NCBI GenBank assembly: GCA_030695565.1
Contig: JAUYRZ010000109.1
Span: 1 to 51,699 of the forward strand
Direction of reading: 5' to 3'
Source of the DNA: Archangium sp.
GTDB taxonomy: Bacteria; Myxococcota; Myxococcia; Myxococcales; Myxococcaceae
DNA length: 51,699 nucleotides
Within the stretch, counting starts at the first letter, position 1. Each line of letters begins with the position of its first letter. Under the pieces are notes generated by a model. The model did not search any database, was not told where the DNA came from, and saw nothing but the letters and a program-made list of their open reading frames with translations. Shown in pieces: positions 42,508 through 51,633 of this stretch. Position numbers and translations under genes: made by a program.

Positions 42508-43569
42508 ATGCCGGTGAAGGTCCTCGTCGTCGACGACTCGCCGCTGATCCGTCAGCTGATCGTCGAGGCGCTCGAGAAAGACCCCGACGTCCAGGTCGTG
42601 GGTACCGCCGAGAACGGACAACAGGCCATCGAGCAGGCCGCGGCGTTGCGCCCGCAGGTCATCACCATGGACGTCGACATGCCCGTGATGGACGGGCTGA
42701 CCGCCACCGAGCGGATCATGGCCGACTACCCCACGCCGATCCTGGTGCTCACCGCCGACCCGCGAAACCAGGCGCCCGAGCTGACCCATCGCGCCCTCGC
42801 TGTCGGGGCCCTCGCGCTGCGCGTCAAACCCGCCGCCGAGGCCGAGATGGCCCACCTCGCCCGCGAGGTGAAGCTGCTCGCCACCATCCGGGTCATCCGC
42901 CACGTGCGCGGCGTGAAGAAGGTGCCCGGCAGCAGCCATTCGCAGCCCACGCTCCCGCTCGTTGCGCCGCAGCCTTTCGCCCCCACCGCGCTGGGCGTCA
43001 TCTGCATCGCCAGCAGCACGGGTGGCCCGCAGGTCGTGCAGAAGCTGCTCACCGAGCTTCCCGCTGACTTCCCCGTTCCGTTGGCGATCGTTCAGCACAT
43101 CAACGCCGCCTTCTCCGATTCGCTGGTGGGCTGGCTCGCCAGCGCCTCGAAGCTCAAGGTGCGCGTCGCGAAAGACAACGACCTGCTCACCCCGGGCACC
43201 GTGCTGCTCGCGCCCCCCGACGCACACCTGGTGATCGCCACCCGCGGCAAGGTCTCGGTGACCTCGGGCGGCCCGCGTGATGGCCATCTGCCTTCGGCCA
43301 CGTTGCTGCTCGAGTCGGCCGCCAGGGCCTACGCCCGCCGCGCGGTGGGCGTCATCTTGACCGGCATGGGCAACGATGGCGTCGACGGTCTCGCGGCGAT
43401 CCGTACGGCGGGCGGCAAGACCATCGCTCAGAGTCAGGACTCCTCGGTGGTGTTCGGCATGCCAGGCGCGGCGATCGCTCGCGGCATCGTGGATCACGTG
43501 GTCTCCGGCGACGATCTCGCCTCGACGTTGATCAAGCTGGCGCGAGGTCAAGAAGTCGCGCGGGTCTGA
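42508..43569 (+). CDS. cheB: Protein-glutamate methylesterase CheB
   Basis: A 353-residue adaptation enzyme that demethylates receptors. The receiver (1-120) has phospho-Asp55 in [10 protein letters not shown]. The esterase has the serine in [10 protein letters not shown] (about 170), His in VQHINAAF and Asp in [10 protein letters not shown]. It is 30 bases after cheA, with AGGGGG before the ATG. Confidence 0.94.
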   Translation: MPVKVLVVDDSPLIRQLIVEALEKDPDVQVVGTAENGQQAIEQAAALRPQVITMDVDMPVMDGLTATERIMADYPTPILVLTADPRNQAPELTHRALAVGALALRVKPAAEAEMAHLAREVKLLATIRVIRHVRGVKKVPGSSHSQPTLPLVAPQPFAPTALGVICIASSTGGPQVVQKLLTELPADFPVPLAIVQHINAAFSDSLVGWLASASKLKVRVAKDNDLLTPGTVLLAPPDAHLVIATRGKVSVTSGGPRDGHLPSATLLLESAARAYARRAVGVILTGMGNDGVDGLAAIRTAGGKTIAQSQDSSVVFGMPGAAIARGIVDHVVSGDDLASTLIKLARGQEVARV

Positions 43570-43578
43570 GCTCGAACG

Positions 43579-44772
43579 ATGAACGCGCCCGAGCTCGAGC
43601 CGCTGCTGCAGTTCGTGGCTCAGCGCACCGGCACCCATCTCTCCCGGCAACAACGCGAACGCCTCGCCGTTGAGCTGGAGAAGCTCGGCCCGGGCCGAGC
43701 CCTCCTGCACCTCGCTCGGCTGCAGTCGCGTGAAGGCGCGCTCGAGCTGGCCCGCCTGCTGGCCGTGGTCTCCGTACACAAGACCGATCTCTTTCGTGAC
43801 GAGCCGCAGCTTCAGGCGCTCGAGACCCACGTGCTGCGCCCTCTGGTGGCGCTGGGCCGGCCCCTCTCGGTGTGGAGCGCCGGCTGCTCCACCGGTGAAG
43901 AGGTCGCCACGCTGCTGGTGCTGCTGGCCGACGCAGGTGCACACCCCGAGAGCTCCGTGTTGGGGACCGACCTCTCCGACGCTGCGCTCGCGCAGGCCAA
44001 ACGTCTCTCGTTCTCGCCCGAGGTGCTCAAGCGCGTGCCGCGTGAGCTGCTGGCGCGCTACTTCCGCGAAGGCACCTTGATCGCGCCGCTGATGGCGCGC
44101 GCGCGTTTCGCGCAGCACAACCTGATGGACCGGCCGTACCCCTTCGCGAGCGCCGACGGGCCGTTCGACGTGATCGTCTGCCGCAACGTGCTCATCTATT
44201 TCACCGCTGAAGCGGCCCGCGCGACGGTGAACGGCTTCGTCGAACGGTTGCGGCCGGGTGGGGTGCTGGTGCTCTCCACCGCAGAGCCGCTGCTCGAGCC
44301 CGTGCCCGAGCTGACCACCCTGAGGCTGCCCGGCGCCTTCTTCTATCAACGCGACGGAGGTGCACCCGCACCGGCGCCCGTCCCCGTGGTTGCGCAGAAA
44401 CCCGTCGCCCCTCGCCCTCCGCCTCGGCCCGCCATCACCGGAGAAGTGCCGGTGGTGCTCACGCCCGAAGACGAAGGCCGGAAGCTGTTCGAGTTGGTGC
44501 TCGAGTGGGCGGCGAACGGTGAAGATCACCCGGAGACCGAAGCGGGGCTGCGCAAGGCGCTCTACCTGGCGCCCCAATTGGCGAGCGCGCGCTACCTGCT
44601 CGGGTTGATCCTCGAACGCCGCGGCGCCCTGGCGGATGCAGCCGGCGAGTACCGGCGCGCGCTGCTCATGCTCGAAGCGGGCAGAGCGATGGCGAGCTCG
44701 TTCTTCCTCAACAACGAGCGGCTCAAGCAGGCTTGCAAGCTGGCGCTCAAGCGGGTCGCACCGGTGACCTGA
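43579..44772 (+). CDS. cheR: Chemotaxis methyltransferase CheR with C-terminal TPR region
   Basis: A 397-residue SAM-dependent receptor methyltransferase. The SAM-binding motif WSAGCSTGEEV and the FDVIVCRNVLIYF strand are clear, and the N-terminal helical domain (1-75) fits CheR. From about residue 300 a TPR-like helical region (RKALYLAPQLASARYLLGLI) follows a Pro-rich linker. CheR-TPR proteins such as FrzF use the repeats for partner choice. It is the last gene of the che operon, 9 bases after cheB. Confidence 0.92.
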   Translation: MNAPELEPLLQFVAQRTGTHLSRQQRERLAVELEKLGPGRALLHLARLQSREGALELARLLAVVSVHKTDLFRDEPQLQALETHVLRPLVALGRPLSVWSAGCSTGEEVATLLVLLADAGAHPESSVLGTDLSDAALAQAKRLSFSPEVLKRVPRELLARYFREGTLIAPLMARARFAQHNLMDRPYPFASADGPFDVIVCRNVLIYFTAEAARATVNGFVERLRPGGVLVLSTAEPLLEPVPELTTLRLPGAFFYQRDGGAPAPAPVPVVAQKPVAPRPPPRPAITGEVPVVLTPEDEGRKLFELVLEWAANGEDHPETEAGLRKALYLAPQLASARYLLGLILERRGALADAAGEYRRALLMLEAGRAMASSFFLNNERLKQACKLALKRVAPVT

Positions 44773-44821
44773 GGGGAGGAAGCTTGCGCCTCCGCCGCGC
44801 ATCCCCTACGCCGAGCGCCGG

Positions 44822-46129
44822 ATGCGCCTCCTGTACGTCATCGCCACCTGGCTCGTCTTCGGGGCGCTGTTCCCCGTGCTGGCGTTGATGAAGAAGACGC
44901 GCGACGGGTTCTGGCAACGCTTTGGCTTCTACCCTCCAGGGCTGCTCCCCGGCCCCGGTTCACCGCGCATCTGGCTGCACGGCGCGAGCGCGGGCGATCT
45001 GTTGGCGCTCTCTCCGATGATCGATCGACTTCGGGCGCGGTTTCCCGAAGCGAAGGTGATCGTCTCCACCATGACGAACACCGGCCACTTGATGGCCACC
45101 GAGCGCCTCGAGCGCAACATCGACGCGGTGATCTACGCCCCGTGGGACCTGTTCGGTTCGACCCGGCGCGCGGTGGCGGCGGTGAAACCTGATCTGTTGG
45201 TGCTCGAGTACACGGAGATCTGGCCCAACCTCATCCGCGCCGCGCATGCCTCAGGCGGCCGCGTGGCGCTCACCAACGGCCGCTTCTCGCCTCGGCATCT
45301 CGCGCGCTACCGCACGTTGTTCAACCTGATCAGCAACCCGCTGCACGACATCGATCTCTTCCTCATGCGCGAAGACGACGAAGCCGAGCGGGTGCTCTCG
45401 CTGGGGGCACCGAAAGACCGGGTGCGCGTGACGGGCAACACCAAGTTCGACGCGCTCGTGCCGCTCTCGCAGGCGGTCGAAGATCACGCCCTGCGCGACG
45501 CCCTCGGAGTGCGCGCAGCTGATCGCGTGTGGATCGCCGGCAGCACCCACGAGGGCGAAGAAGAGCTGCTCTTCTCGGTCTACAAGAAGCTGATCATCGA
45601 GACGCCTGATCTCTTCATGGTGATCGCGCCCCGGTATCTCGAGCGAGCAGAGCGGGTCGTTCAGCTGGCGCGTGAAGCGGGGCTTCACGTGGGGCTGCGC
45701 TCGAACGGCAACCCCCAGCGGGCGCCGGTGATCGTGCTCGACACCATCGGCGAACTCGCGCGTGCGTACCGGCTGGCCACCATCGTGTTCGTGGGCGGCA
45801 GCTTCACCACGCGCGGTGGGCAGAACATCCTCGAGCCCGCGGCGCAGGGGAAGCCGGTGCTGTTCGGGCCGCACATGGAAAACTTCCACGACTCCGTGCA
45901 GGTGCTGGTGGGGCGGGGCGGCATTCAGGTGAAAGACGAAGAGCACCTCGTTCGGGTCATGAGCGATCTCTTCAGCCGCCCCGAAAGCATCGACTCATTG
46001 GGAGCACTCGCGCGCAACGCGGTCAACCAGATCTCAGGAGCGAGCGACCGCAACGTCGAAGCCCTGGCCGCCCTCGTGTCCCCCTCTCCCCGCGGGCGGG
46101 GAGAGGGTCGGGGTGAGGGGCCTCCGTGA
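44822..46129 (+). CDS. waaA: 3-deoxy-D-manno-octulosonic acid transferase (Kdo transferase)
   Basis: A 435-residue GT30-family enzyme that adds Kdo to lipid IVA at the inner-membrane face. The N-terminal helix (about 5-22), WLHGASAGDLLAL, the EIWPNLIRAA segment and the FVGGSFTTRGGQNILEPAA C-terminal sugar-nucleotide region are typical. The last ~15 residues (Pro/Arg/Gly-rich) come from a REP copy in frame. The next gene overlaps by 4 bases. Starts an LPS-core operon. Confidence 0.92.
   Translation: MRLLYVIATWLVFGALFPVLALMKKTRDGFWQRFGFYPPGLLPGPGSPRIWLHGASAGDLLALSPMIDRLRARFPEAKVIVSTMTNTGHLMATERLERNIDAVIYAPWDLFGSTRRAVAAVKPDLLVLEYTEIWPNLIRAAHASGGRVALTNGRFSPRHLARYRTLFNLISNPLHDIDLFLMREDDEAERVLSLGAPKDRVRVTGNTKFDALVPLSQAVEDHALRDALGVRAADRVWIAGSTHEGEEELLFSVYKKLIIETPDLFMVIAPRYLERAERVVQLAREAGLHVGLRSNGNPQRAPVIVLDTIGELARAYRLATIVFVGGSFTTRGGQNILEPAAQGKPVLFGPHMENFHDSVQVLVGRGGIQVKDEEHLVRVMSDLFSRPESIDSLGALARNAVNQISGASDRNVEALAALVSPSPRGRGEGRGEGPP
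46081..46120. repeat. REP-like palindromic repeat inside the waaA end
   Basis: CCCCTCTCCCC, GCGGGC and GGGGAGAGGG form a stem-loop followed by TCGGGGTGAGGGG. It is translated as the C-terminus of WaaA, 6-9 bases before the stop, and lies beside the start of the next gene. Confidence 0.78.
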
Positions 46130-47100
46130 AGATCCTCCACCTGCTCGCCTCGCCCTACTTCACCGGCCCCGCCGAAGTCGTGACCCAACTCGCTGTGGCC
46201 CAGAGAGCACTGGGCCACGAAGTCTTCATCGCGGTCGATCGCAAACGTTCGTCACACACGAGCGAAGAGCTGATCGTGCCCCGCCTCGAGCCGCTCGGCC
46301 TCCTCTCCACCGCGCCCCTCGAGCTCTCCGTGAAGTCCACCCCGTGGACGATGCTGCGAGACGTGCTCGAGCTGCGCTCCCAACCCGTCGACGTGGTGCA
46401 CGCGCACTTCAGCCACGATCACACCATCGCGCGCCTCGGAAGACCGAAAGGCGCGAGGCTGATCCGCTCCATCCACGCGCCGCGCTCGATTCGGTTCGGC
46501 ATGCCAGCAGCCGACGGCTTCACCGTGCCGATGGAGTCACTCTCGCGCCGTTTGCTGGGGCGCCGCGTTTTGGTGCTCCCCTCGATCGTGGGACCCGAAT
46601 TCGTGCCATCGGCCGACCGCGCAGCGCTGCGCCGTGAGCTGGGGCTGCCCGAAGGCAAGCTGGTGGGCATGGTCTCCACCTTCCAGGCCTCGCGGCGCCA
46701 CGAGCTGGGCCTCGCCGCCTTCGCCCAGCACGCCGAAGGTTCGTTGCTCCTGGTCGGTGATGGTCCGCTGTACGATCAGTTCAAGGCGCAAGCGCCCGAA
46801 CGCGTGCGTTTCGTGGGCTACCAATCGGGCCCTGCGTTCGTGAAGTGTCTTCAGGCGCTCGACGAAGTCTGGATCCTCGGCCTGGGCAACGACTGGAGCG
46901 CCCGCGCTGCCGCCCAGGCCCGCGCCTGCGGCGTCCGCGTCGTCGCCGTCGATGAAGGCGCCCTCGCCCGCTACGCCGATGCGTTGGTCGAGCCCACGGT
47001 CGAGTCACTGCTCGCCGGCTCACTGCGCGCCGAGCGCCGCGAGCTCACCCTCGAGTCTGCCGAAGCCATCGCCACCCGCATGGTCGCCTTCTACGCATGA
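46126..47100 (+). CDS. Glycosyltransferase, GT4-like (LPS core)
   Basis: A 324-residue GT-B-fold protein opening with KILHLLASPYFTGPAEVV and with LLLVGDGPLYDQFKAQAPERVRFVG in the C-terminal lobe, as in GT4 enzymes. The acidic E-x7-E motif usual in GT4 is not seen; WSARAAAQARACG stands at that place, so activity needs checking. GTG 46126 overlaps the waaA stop (GTGA). The position between waaA and lpxK suggests an LPS sugar transfer. The next gene overlaps by 4 bases. Confidence 0.75.
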   Translation: MKILHLLASPYFTGPAEVVTQLAVAQRALGHEVFIAVDRKRSSHTSEELIVPRLEPLGLLSTAPLELSVKSTPWTMLRDVLELRSQPVDVVHAHFSHDHTIARLGRPKGARLIRSIHAPRSIRFGMPAADGFTVPMESLSRRLLGRRVLVLPSIVGPEFVPSADRAALRRELGLPEGKLVGMVSTFQASRRHELGLAAFAQHAEGSLLLVGDGPLYDQFKAQAPERVRFVGYQSGPAFVKCLQALDEVWILGLGNDWSARAAAQARACGVRVVAVDEGALARYADALVEPTVESLLAGSLRAERRELTLESAEAIATRMVAFYA

Positions 47101-48044
47101 ACTGGTACGGCCCACCCACGCTGCTCACGTGGTTGTTGGCGCCGCTCGCCTTGCTCTACGGCCTGATCATCCGCGCGTGGCATCTGATGTTCGAGCTCGG
47201 CCTTCGCAGACCGGTGCGCATCGAAGGCGCCACCGTCGTCTCCGTCGGCAACCTGGTGGTCGGAGGCGCAGGAAAGACTCCCGTGGTGATGCACCTCGCG
47301 AACGAAGCGGTGCGCCGCGGCTTCAAGGTCGCGGTGCTCTCCCGCGGCTACGGCCGCACGGCGAACACGCTGCGTTCTTTCACCAGCGCAGAGCTCCCCC
47401 CGGTGAACGAAGTCGGAGACGAGCCGCGCCTCATCGCGCGCCGGTGCCCCGGGGTCACCCTCTGGGTGGGCGCCGATCGGGTGGCCCTCGCGCGAGCGGC
47501 CGTCACGCAGGGCGCGGATCTGCTGATCCTCGACGACGGCTTTCAGCACCGCCGCCTCGCGCGCGACTTCGACGTGCTGGTGGATGGTGGCGTGGGTAAC
47601 GGCTGGCTGCTCCCCGCAGGTCCGCTCCGCGAGCCCGCTTCGGGCCGCCAACGAGCCACCCACGTCTGGGGCCGTGACGGAGTCGCAGGCGACGTCGAGG
47701 CGCGTCACCTGATCAGCCGCGTGCGCAGCCCCGAAGGCGACGCCGTCACGCTGCAAGGAAGATCAGTGGTGCTCCTGCTCGGTGTCGCCCGCCCTGAGCT
47801 GGTCGAAAAATCAGTGCGCGTGCTCGGAGCGGCCGTCACGGGCCGGCACTTCCACCCGGATCATCACGTCTTCACCCTCGTCGAGCTCGCCGCTGCCCGC
47901 TCGGAAGCCGCAAGGAAGGGCGCATGGCTGGTGACCACCGAGAAAGACGCCGAGCGGCTGCCCGAGTGTTCTGCGTATGTGCTGGTGCTGGAAGTCGAAG
48001 TGACCCGCGGTGAACTCCCGCTGCCCCGCGGGCGAGACGGGTGA
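47097..48044 (+). CDS. lpxK: Tetraacyldisaccharide 4'-kinase LpxK
   Basis: A 315-residue lipid A pathway kinase that phosphorylates the 4' position of the disaccharide. One hydrophobic N-terminal helix (about 8-28) anchors it to the inner membrane. The P-loop is SVGNLVVGGAGKTPVV and the DDGFQHRRLARD motif is typical of LpxK. ATGA overlap with the glycosyltransferase gene. Confidence 0.92.
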   Translation: MNWYGPPTLLTWLLAPLALLYGLIIRAWHLMFELGLRRPVRIEGATVVSVGNLVVGGAGKTPVVMHLANEAVRRGFKVAVLSRGYGRTANTLRSFTSAELPPVNEVGDEPRLIARRCPGVTLWVGADRVALARAAVTQGADLLILDDGFQHRRLARDFDVLVDGGVGNGWLLPAGPLREPASGRQRATHVWGRDGVAGDVEARHLISRVRSPEGDAVTLQGRSVVLLLGVARPELVEKSVRVLGAAVTGRHFHPDHHVFTLVELAAARSEAARKGAWLVTTEKDAERLPECSAYVLVLEVEVTRGELPLPRGRDG

Positions 48045-48075
48045 CAGCGCCGCCGCGAGATGCCAAACGCGTCTC

Positions 48076-49044
48076 GTGCCGACCGCACTCTTGAAGCGAT
48101 TCCCCCAGGTCCGCGTGCTCCTCGTCGGAGACCTGCTCGCTGATCACTACCTCTACGGCCAAACCGAGCGCGTCAGCCGCGAAGCCCCGGTGCTGATCGT
48201 TCGTCACGAGCGCGAAGAGGTGAAGCTGGGCGGGGGCGCCAACGCCGCGGCCAACGCCAGCGCCCTCGGAGCGAAGGTCAGCGCCATCGGCGTCATCGGC
48301 CGTGACGATCTCGGGCGGCAGCTGAGCGCGCTCTTCAAGAGCAGTGGAATCACCCTGCGCGCGGTCACCTCCAGCGTGACCGAGAGCCGCACCCGGGTGC
48401 TCGCGGGCGGCCTGAGCACCACCCGGCAGCAGATGCTCCGCATCGATCGAGGTGTGACCGGGCCGCTCCCGCCGAAGCTGCGCGCGTCATTGGCCGTGCA
48501 GGTGCTCCAAGAAGGCCTCGCCGCCGATGTGGTGATGGTCTCCGACTACGGCGCCGGCGTGCTCTGCGACGAGACCCGTTCTGCCCTGCGTGAAGTCGCC
48601 AGCCGAGGCGTGCCGGTGTGTGTCGATTCCCGCTTCGGCTTGACCGATTTCGCAGGGCTGACGGTCTGCAAACCCAACGAGCCTGAGCTGGCCGCCTTCA
48701 CCGGCATGCCCATCCGCGATGATGCCGAGCTGTTGGCCGCGGGCAAAGTCGCGCAGCAGCGCCTCGCCTGCCAGGTGCTCCTGGTCACCCGGGGCCGCCG
48801 CGGCATGACGCTGTTCGAGAAGGGCAAGAAGCCGCTCCACATCCCCGTCTACGGCTCGGAAGAAGCGGTCGACGTCACGGGCGCCGGAGATACGGTGTCC
48901 GCCACCTTCGCCCTCGCCCTGGGTGCCGGGGGCACCCCCGCTGAAGCGGCTCGGCTGGCCAACATCGCCGGCGCGCTGGTGGTGCAGAAGCAGGGCACCG
49001 CCACCGTGACCCGCCTCGAGCTCGAGCGGGAGCTCAACCGATGA
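48076..49044 (+). CDS. rfaE1: D-glycero-beta-D-manno-heptose-7-phosphate kinase (RfaE domain I)
   Basis: A 322-residue PfkB/ribokinase-type sugar kinase that makes the bisphosphate precursor of LPS heptose. KLGGGANAAANASALGA and DVTGAGDTVSATFALAL are the two family signatures, the second holding the catalytic Asp. The frame is open to 48010, but GTG 48076 begins the family-like start (31 bases after lpxK). It is the kinase half of HldE as a separate gene; the adenylyltransferase follows with an ATGA overlap. Confidence 0.9.
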   Translation: MPTALLKRFPQVRVLLVGDLLADHYLYGQTERVSREAPVLIVRHEREEVKLGGGANAAANASALGAKVSAIGVIGRDDLGRQLSALFKSSGITLRAVTSSVTESRTRVLAGGLSTTRQQMLRIDRGVTGPLPPKLRASLAVQVLQEGLAADVVMVSDYGAGVLCDETRSALREVASRGVPVCVDSRFGLTDFAGLTVCKPNEPELAAFTGMPIRDDAELLAAGKVAQQRLACQVLLVTRGRRGMTLFEKGKKPLHIPVYGSEEAVDVTGAGDTVSATFALALGAGGTPAEAARLANIAGALVVQKQGTATVTRLELERELNR

Positions 49045-49502
49045 GCCTCGAAGATGCCCGCCGCACGGTCGAAGCCTGGCGGGCACAGGGTCTCAAGGTC
49101 GCCCTGGCCAACGGCGTGTTCGACCTCCTGCACGTCGGTCACGTGCGCTACCTCGAAGCGGCCAGCCAGTTGGCAGATCGCCTGGTGGTGGCGGTGAACT
49201 CCGATGCGTCGACCCGCGCGTACAAAGGCCCCGGCCGCCCCGTCATCCCCGAAGGGGAGCGGGCCGAGCTGCTCCGGGCCCTGCGCTGCACCGATCTGGT
49301 GCTGATCTTCGAAGAACCAGACGTTCGAGTGGTGATCCGGGCCCTCAAGCCCGACGTGCACGTGAAGGGCACCGACTACACCCCCGAGAGCATCCCCGAG
49401 CGGGCGGAGGTCGAGGCCTACGGAGGCCGGGTCGCCGTGGCCGGAGACCCCAAGGACCACAGCACCACGGCCCTGCTCTCCCGGCTCCCGACTGAAAATT
49501 GA
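49041..49502 (+). CDS. rfaE2: D-glycero-beta-D-manno-heptose 1-phosphate adenylyltransferase (RfaE domain II)
   Basis: A 153-residue nucleotidyltransferase with the NGVFDLLHVGHVRYL motif (HxGH). It joins heptose-1-phosphate to ATP to give ADP-heptose. The protein is the C-terminal half of HldE as a separate gene, as in many bacteria. ATGA overlap with rfaE1. Confidence 0.92.
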   Translation: MSLEDARRTVEAWRAQGLKVALANGVFDLLHVGHVRYLEAASQLADRLVVAVNSDASTRAYKGPGRPVIPEGERAELLRALRCTDLVLIFEEPDVRVVIRALKPDVHVKGTDYTPESIPERAEVEAYGGRVAVAGDPKDHSTTALLSRLPTEN

Positions 49503-49532
49503 TTCCCCGGGGGAAGCCCACTACGAGAGCAC

Positions 49533-50411
49533 ATGCTCCGAAGCATGACGGGCTTTGGCACTGGTACTGCCACGGCCGGCAACGAGTCCCTCACGGTTGA
49601 GCTGAAGTCGGTCAACCACAAGTTCTGCGAGGTGAAGGTGAGGCTCCCCCGGGAGCTCGCCGCCCTCGAAGGCGCGCTCCAGAAGCTGGTGAAGGACAAG
49701 CTGGCCCGAGGGGCGGTCGATGTCTCCGTGCGAAGGGCCAGCCGCACCGCGCTCGGGGTGGTGCCTCAGGTCGACCTGGCGCTGGCCCGCGAATACCGCC
49801 GTGCCTGGGGCGAGCTCGCCAAGGCGCTGGAGCTGCCCGACACCGTCACGGTGAAGGACATCGCCACCCAGCTGAACGTGATCCGCCTCGAGGAGCCCCA
49901 GGTGGGCCTCGAAGACGCGGGCAAAGCCGCTGAGAGCGCGCTCGCCCTGGCCCTCGAGGCCCTGCAGAAGATGAGGGAGAAAGAAGGCGTGGCCCTGGCC
50001 GCCGACCTGTCCTCCCGGCTGGGGCTGGTCACCCAGTGGGTCGAAGAGGTGAGGGTGCTGGCCCCCAAGGCCATCGATCTCTACCGCACCCGTCTCTCTG
50101 AGCGCATCGCTGAGCTCTCCAAAGGCCTGGCGGTCGAGCCCCAGCGCCTCGCCCAGGAAGTGGCCTTCTTTGCCGAGCGCACCGACGTGGCGGAAGAGAT
50201 GACCCGGCTGGCCTCTCACCTGGAGCAGTTCAACGAGCTGCTCCGCTCGGCCGAGCCCTCGGGCCGCAAGATGGATTTCCTCGTTCAGGAGATGCATCGC
50301 GAGGTGAACACCACCGGCTCCAAGAGCCAGCACGCCGACATCAGCAGCCGAATCATGCAGCTCAAGGCCGAGCTCGAGCGCATCCGCGAACAGGTCCAGA
50401 ACGTCGAATGA
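49533..50411 (+). CDS. YicC family protein (putative endoribonuclease)
   Basis: A 292-residue YicC-type protein. The opening MLRSMTGFG, the SVNHKFCEVKVRLPRELAALE region and the C-terminal KMDFLVQEMHREVNTTGSKS are family hallmarks. E. coli YicC is reported to degrade a small RNA; the role here is unknown. Placement just before gmk is a frequent arrangement. Overlaps gmk by 4 bases (ATGA). Confidence 0.92.
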   Translation: MLRSMTGFGTGTATAGNESLTVELKSVNHKFCEVKVRLPRELAALEGALQKLVKDKLARGAVDVSVRRASRTALGVVPQVDLALAREYRRAWGELAKALELPDTVTVKDIATQLNVIRLEEPQVGLEDAGKAAESALALALEALQKMREKEGVALAADLSSRLGLVTQWVEEVRVLAPKAIDLYRTRLSERIAELSKGLAVEPQRLAQEVAFFAERTDVAEEMTRLASHLEQFNELLRSAEPSGRKMDFLVQEMHREVNTTGSKSQHADISSRIMQLKAELERIREQVQNVE

Positions 50412-51049
50412 TTACCAATCCTCAGATGCCGGCGATCCTCTCCCCGGGCCTCCTCGTCGTCCTCTCTGCTCCTTCAGGCGCGGGCAAGACCACGCTCGCT
50501 CACATGCTCAAGAAGGAGTTCCCCGAGGCGGAGATCTCGGTGAGCTACACCACCCGGTCTCCCCGCGGCGCCGAAGCCAACGGGAGGGACTATCACTTCG
50601 TCGATCCGCTCACGTTCAAGCAGATGATCGACCGCAACGAGTTCGTGGAGTGGGCCGAGGTGCACGGCAACTTCTACGGCTCCTCCAAAGAAGTGATCGG
50701 CCAGAGCTACCGCGCCCGCGGCATGGCCCTGTTCGACATCGACGTGCAGGGCGGGACCTCCATCAAGCGGAAGTACCCCGACGCCGTGACCATCTTCATC
50801 CTCCCTCCCAGCATGGAGGAGCTCGAGCGCCGCCTTCGTTCCCGCGGCACCGACAGCGACGACGTGATCCAGCGCCGCATGCTCGCCGCCCGGGCTGAAT
50901 GCGAGAAGGGCGCGCAGAGCTACGACTACCTCGTGATCAACGACCGCCTGGAGGAGGCTTTCCTCCAGCTCCGATCAGTCCTGATCGCAGAACGCACCCG
51001 GCGGGGTCGGGTGGACATCACTGGGCTCCGGCTCAACAGCCCGGATTAG
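50408..51049 (+). CDS. gmk: Guanylate kinase
   Basis: A 213-residue enzyme converting GMP and ATP to GDP and ADP. The P-loop is LSAPSGAGKTTL and the GMP-binding region is SYTTRSPRGAEANGRDYHF. Residues such as VEWAEVHGNFYG follow the family. Its ATG overlaps the yicC stop, so the two are coupled. No rpoZ follows; an rRNA leader region comes next. Confidence 0.95.
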   Translation: MITNPQMPAILSPGLLVVLSAPSGAGKTTLAHMLKKEFPEAEISVSYTTRSPRGAEANGRDYHFVDPLTFKQMIDRNEFVEWAEVHGNFYGSSKEVIGQSYRARGMALFDIDVQGGTSIKRKYPDAVTIFILPPSMEELERRLRSRGTDSDDVIQRRMLAARAECEKGAQSYDYLVINDRLEEAFLQLRSVLIAERTRRGRVDITGLRLNSPD

Positions 51050-51088
51050 TTGAGTAATTCGGGACTCCGAAAATTGTTGGGCGGGGTG

Positions 51089-51117
51089 TTGACGATGGGC
51101 CAACCGATCTGTATATG
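51089..51117 (+). promoter_or_regulatory. Strong sigma-70-type promoter for the rRNA operon
   Basis: TTGACG at 51089-51094 and TATATG at 51112-51117 are separated by exactly 17 bases. A GC-rich discriminator (CCGCCCCCCC) follows, as in stringently controlled rRNA promoters. Transcription should start near 51124. This is the best -35/-10 pair seen in the window. Confidence 0.7.
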
Positions 51118-51540
51118 CCGCCCCCCCGCGCATTCGGAGGCGGGGCTGGCGGGCGGGTAGTTCGGTGGTGGGCGAGTCGCTCTCAAGAGCGAAGTCAGTG
51201 TGGAAACTGCAGCGACGCCGGACCCGCTGAACCACATGAGAATATGGTGATGATCACCTGATCAGCATCCTTGACGAAGCCTCGGAAACGAGGGACTAGA
51301 GGATGCTCCAGAGCCGGTAAATCGGCCTGGGATGCAGGGTCTCTCCTCAGCCGGCTTGCCGGAAACTGAAGAGAACAAGACCTTGACGAACTTCGGGCGG
51401 TGGAGGTAGAAGCCGCCGGCGCCGACGACCCAGCAGAAAAGGGTCGGGAGCAAAGCAGAAAAGCCGAAGCAGAGCAGCAAAAAAGAAGTTGCAGGGCAGA
51501 CGGTTGAAGATGTAGAAGACGCAGGCCGCAAACGCAGTTC

Positions 51541-51552
51541 GCTCTTTGAAAA
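51541..51552 (+). promoter_or_regulatory. boxA-like antitermination site
   Basis: GCTCTTTGAAAA resembles the rRNA boxA (GCTCTTTAACAA) bound by NusB-S10. It is 147 bases before the window end and supports an rRNA leader. Confidence 0.6.
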
Positions 51553-51605
51553 CCGGATAGCAAGCCCAAGAAGTACTGCAAGTATACGCAGTGCAACAAA
51601 TATAA

Positions 51606-51633
51606 GTCTTGTCGGAACACACACCGACAAGAC
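51606..51633 (+). other. Perfect 10-bp hairpin before 16S
   Basis: GTCTTGTCGG-AACACACA-CCGACAAGAC has a 10-bp perfect stem and an 8-base loop. In the rRNA leader it may be a processing or anti-termination element. Confidence 0.65.

Noticed and set aside
115-46120. CRISPR array from the repeated C/G-rich blocks
   Set aside because: Copies are palindromic, isolated and kilobases apart, with no regular spacers and no cas genes.
51271-51400. Additional rRNA promoters at the TTGACG hexamers in the leader (51271 and about 51383)
   Set aside because: Neither has a good -10 at 16-18 bases, and the first is within a stem-loop.
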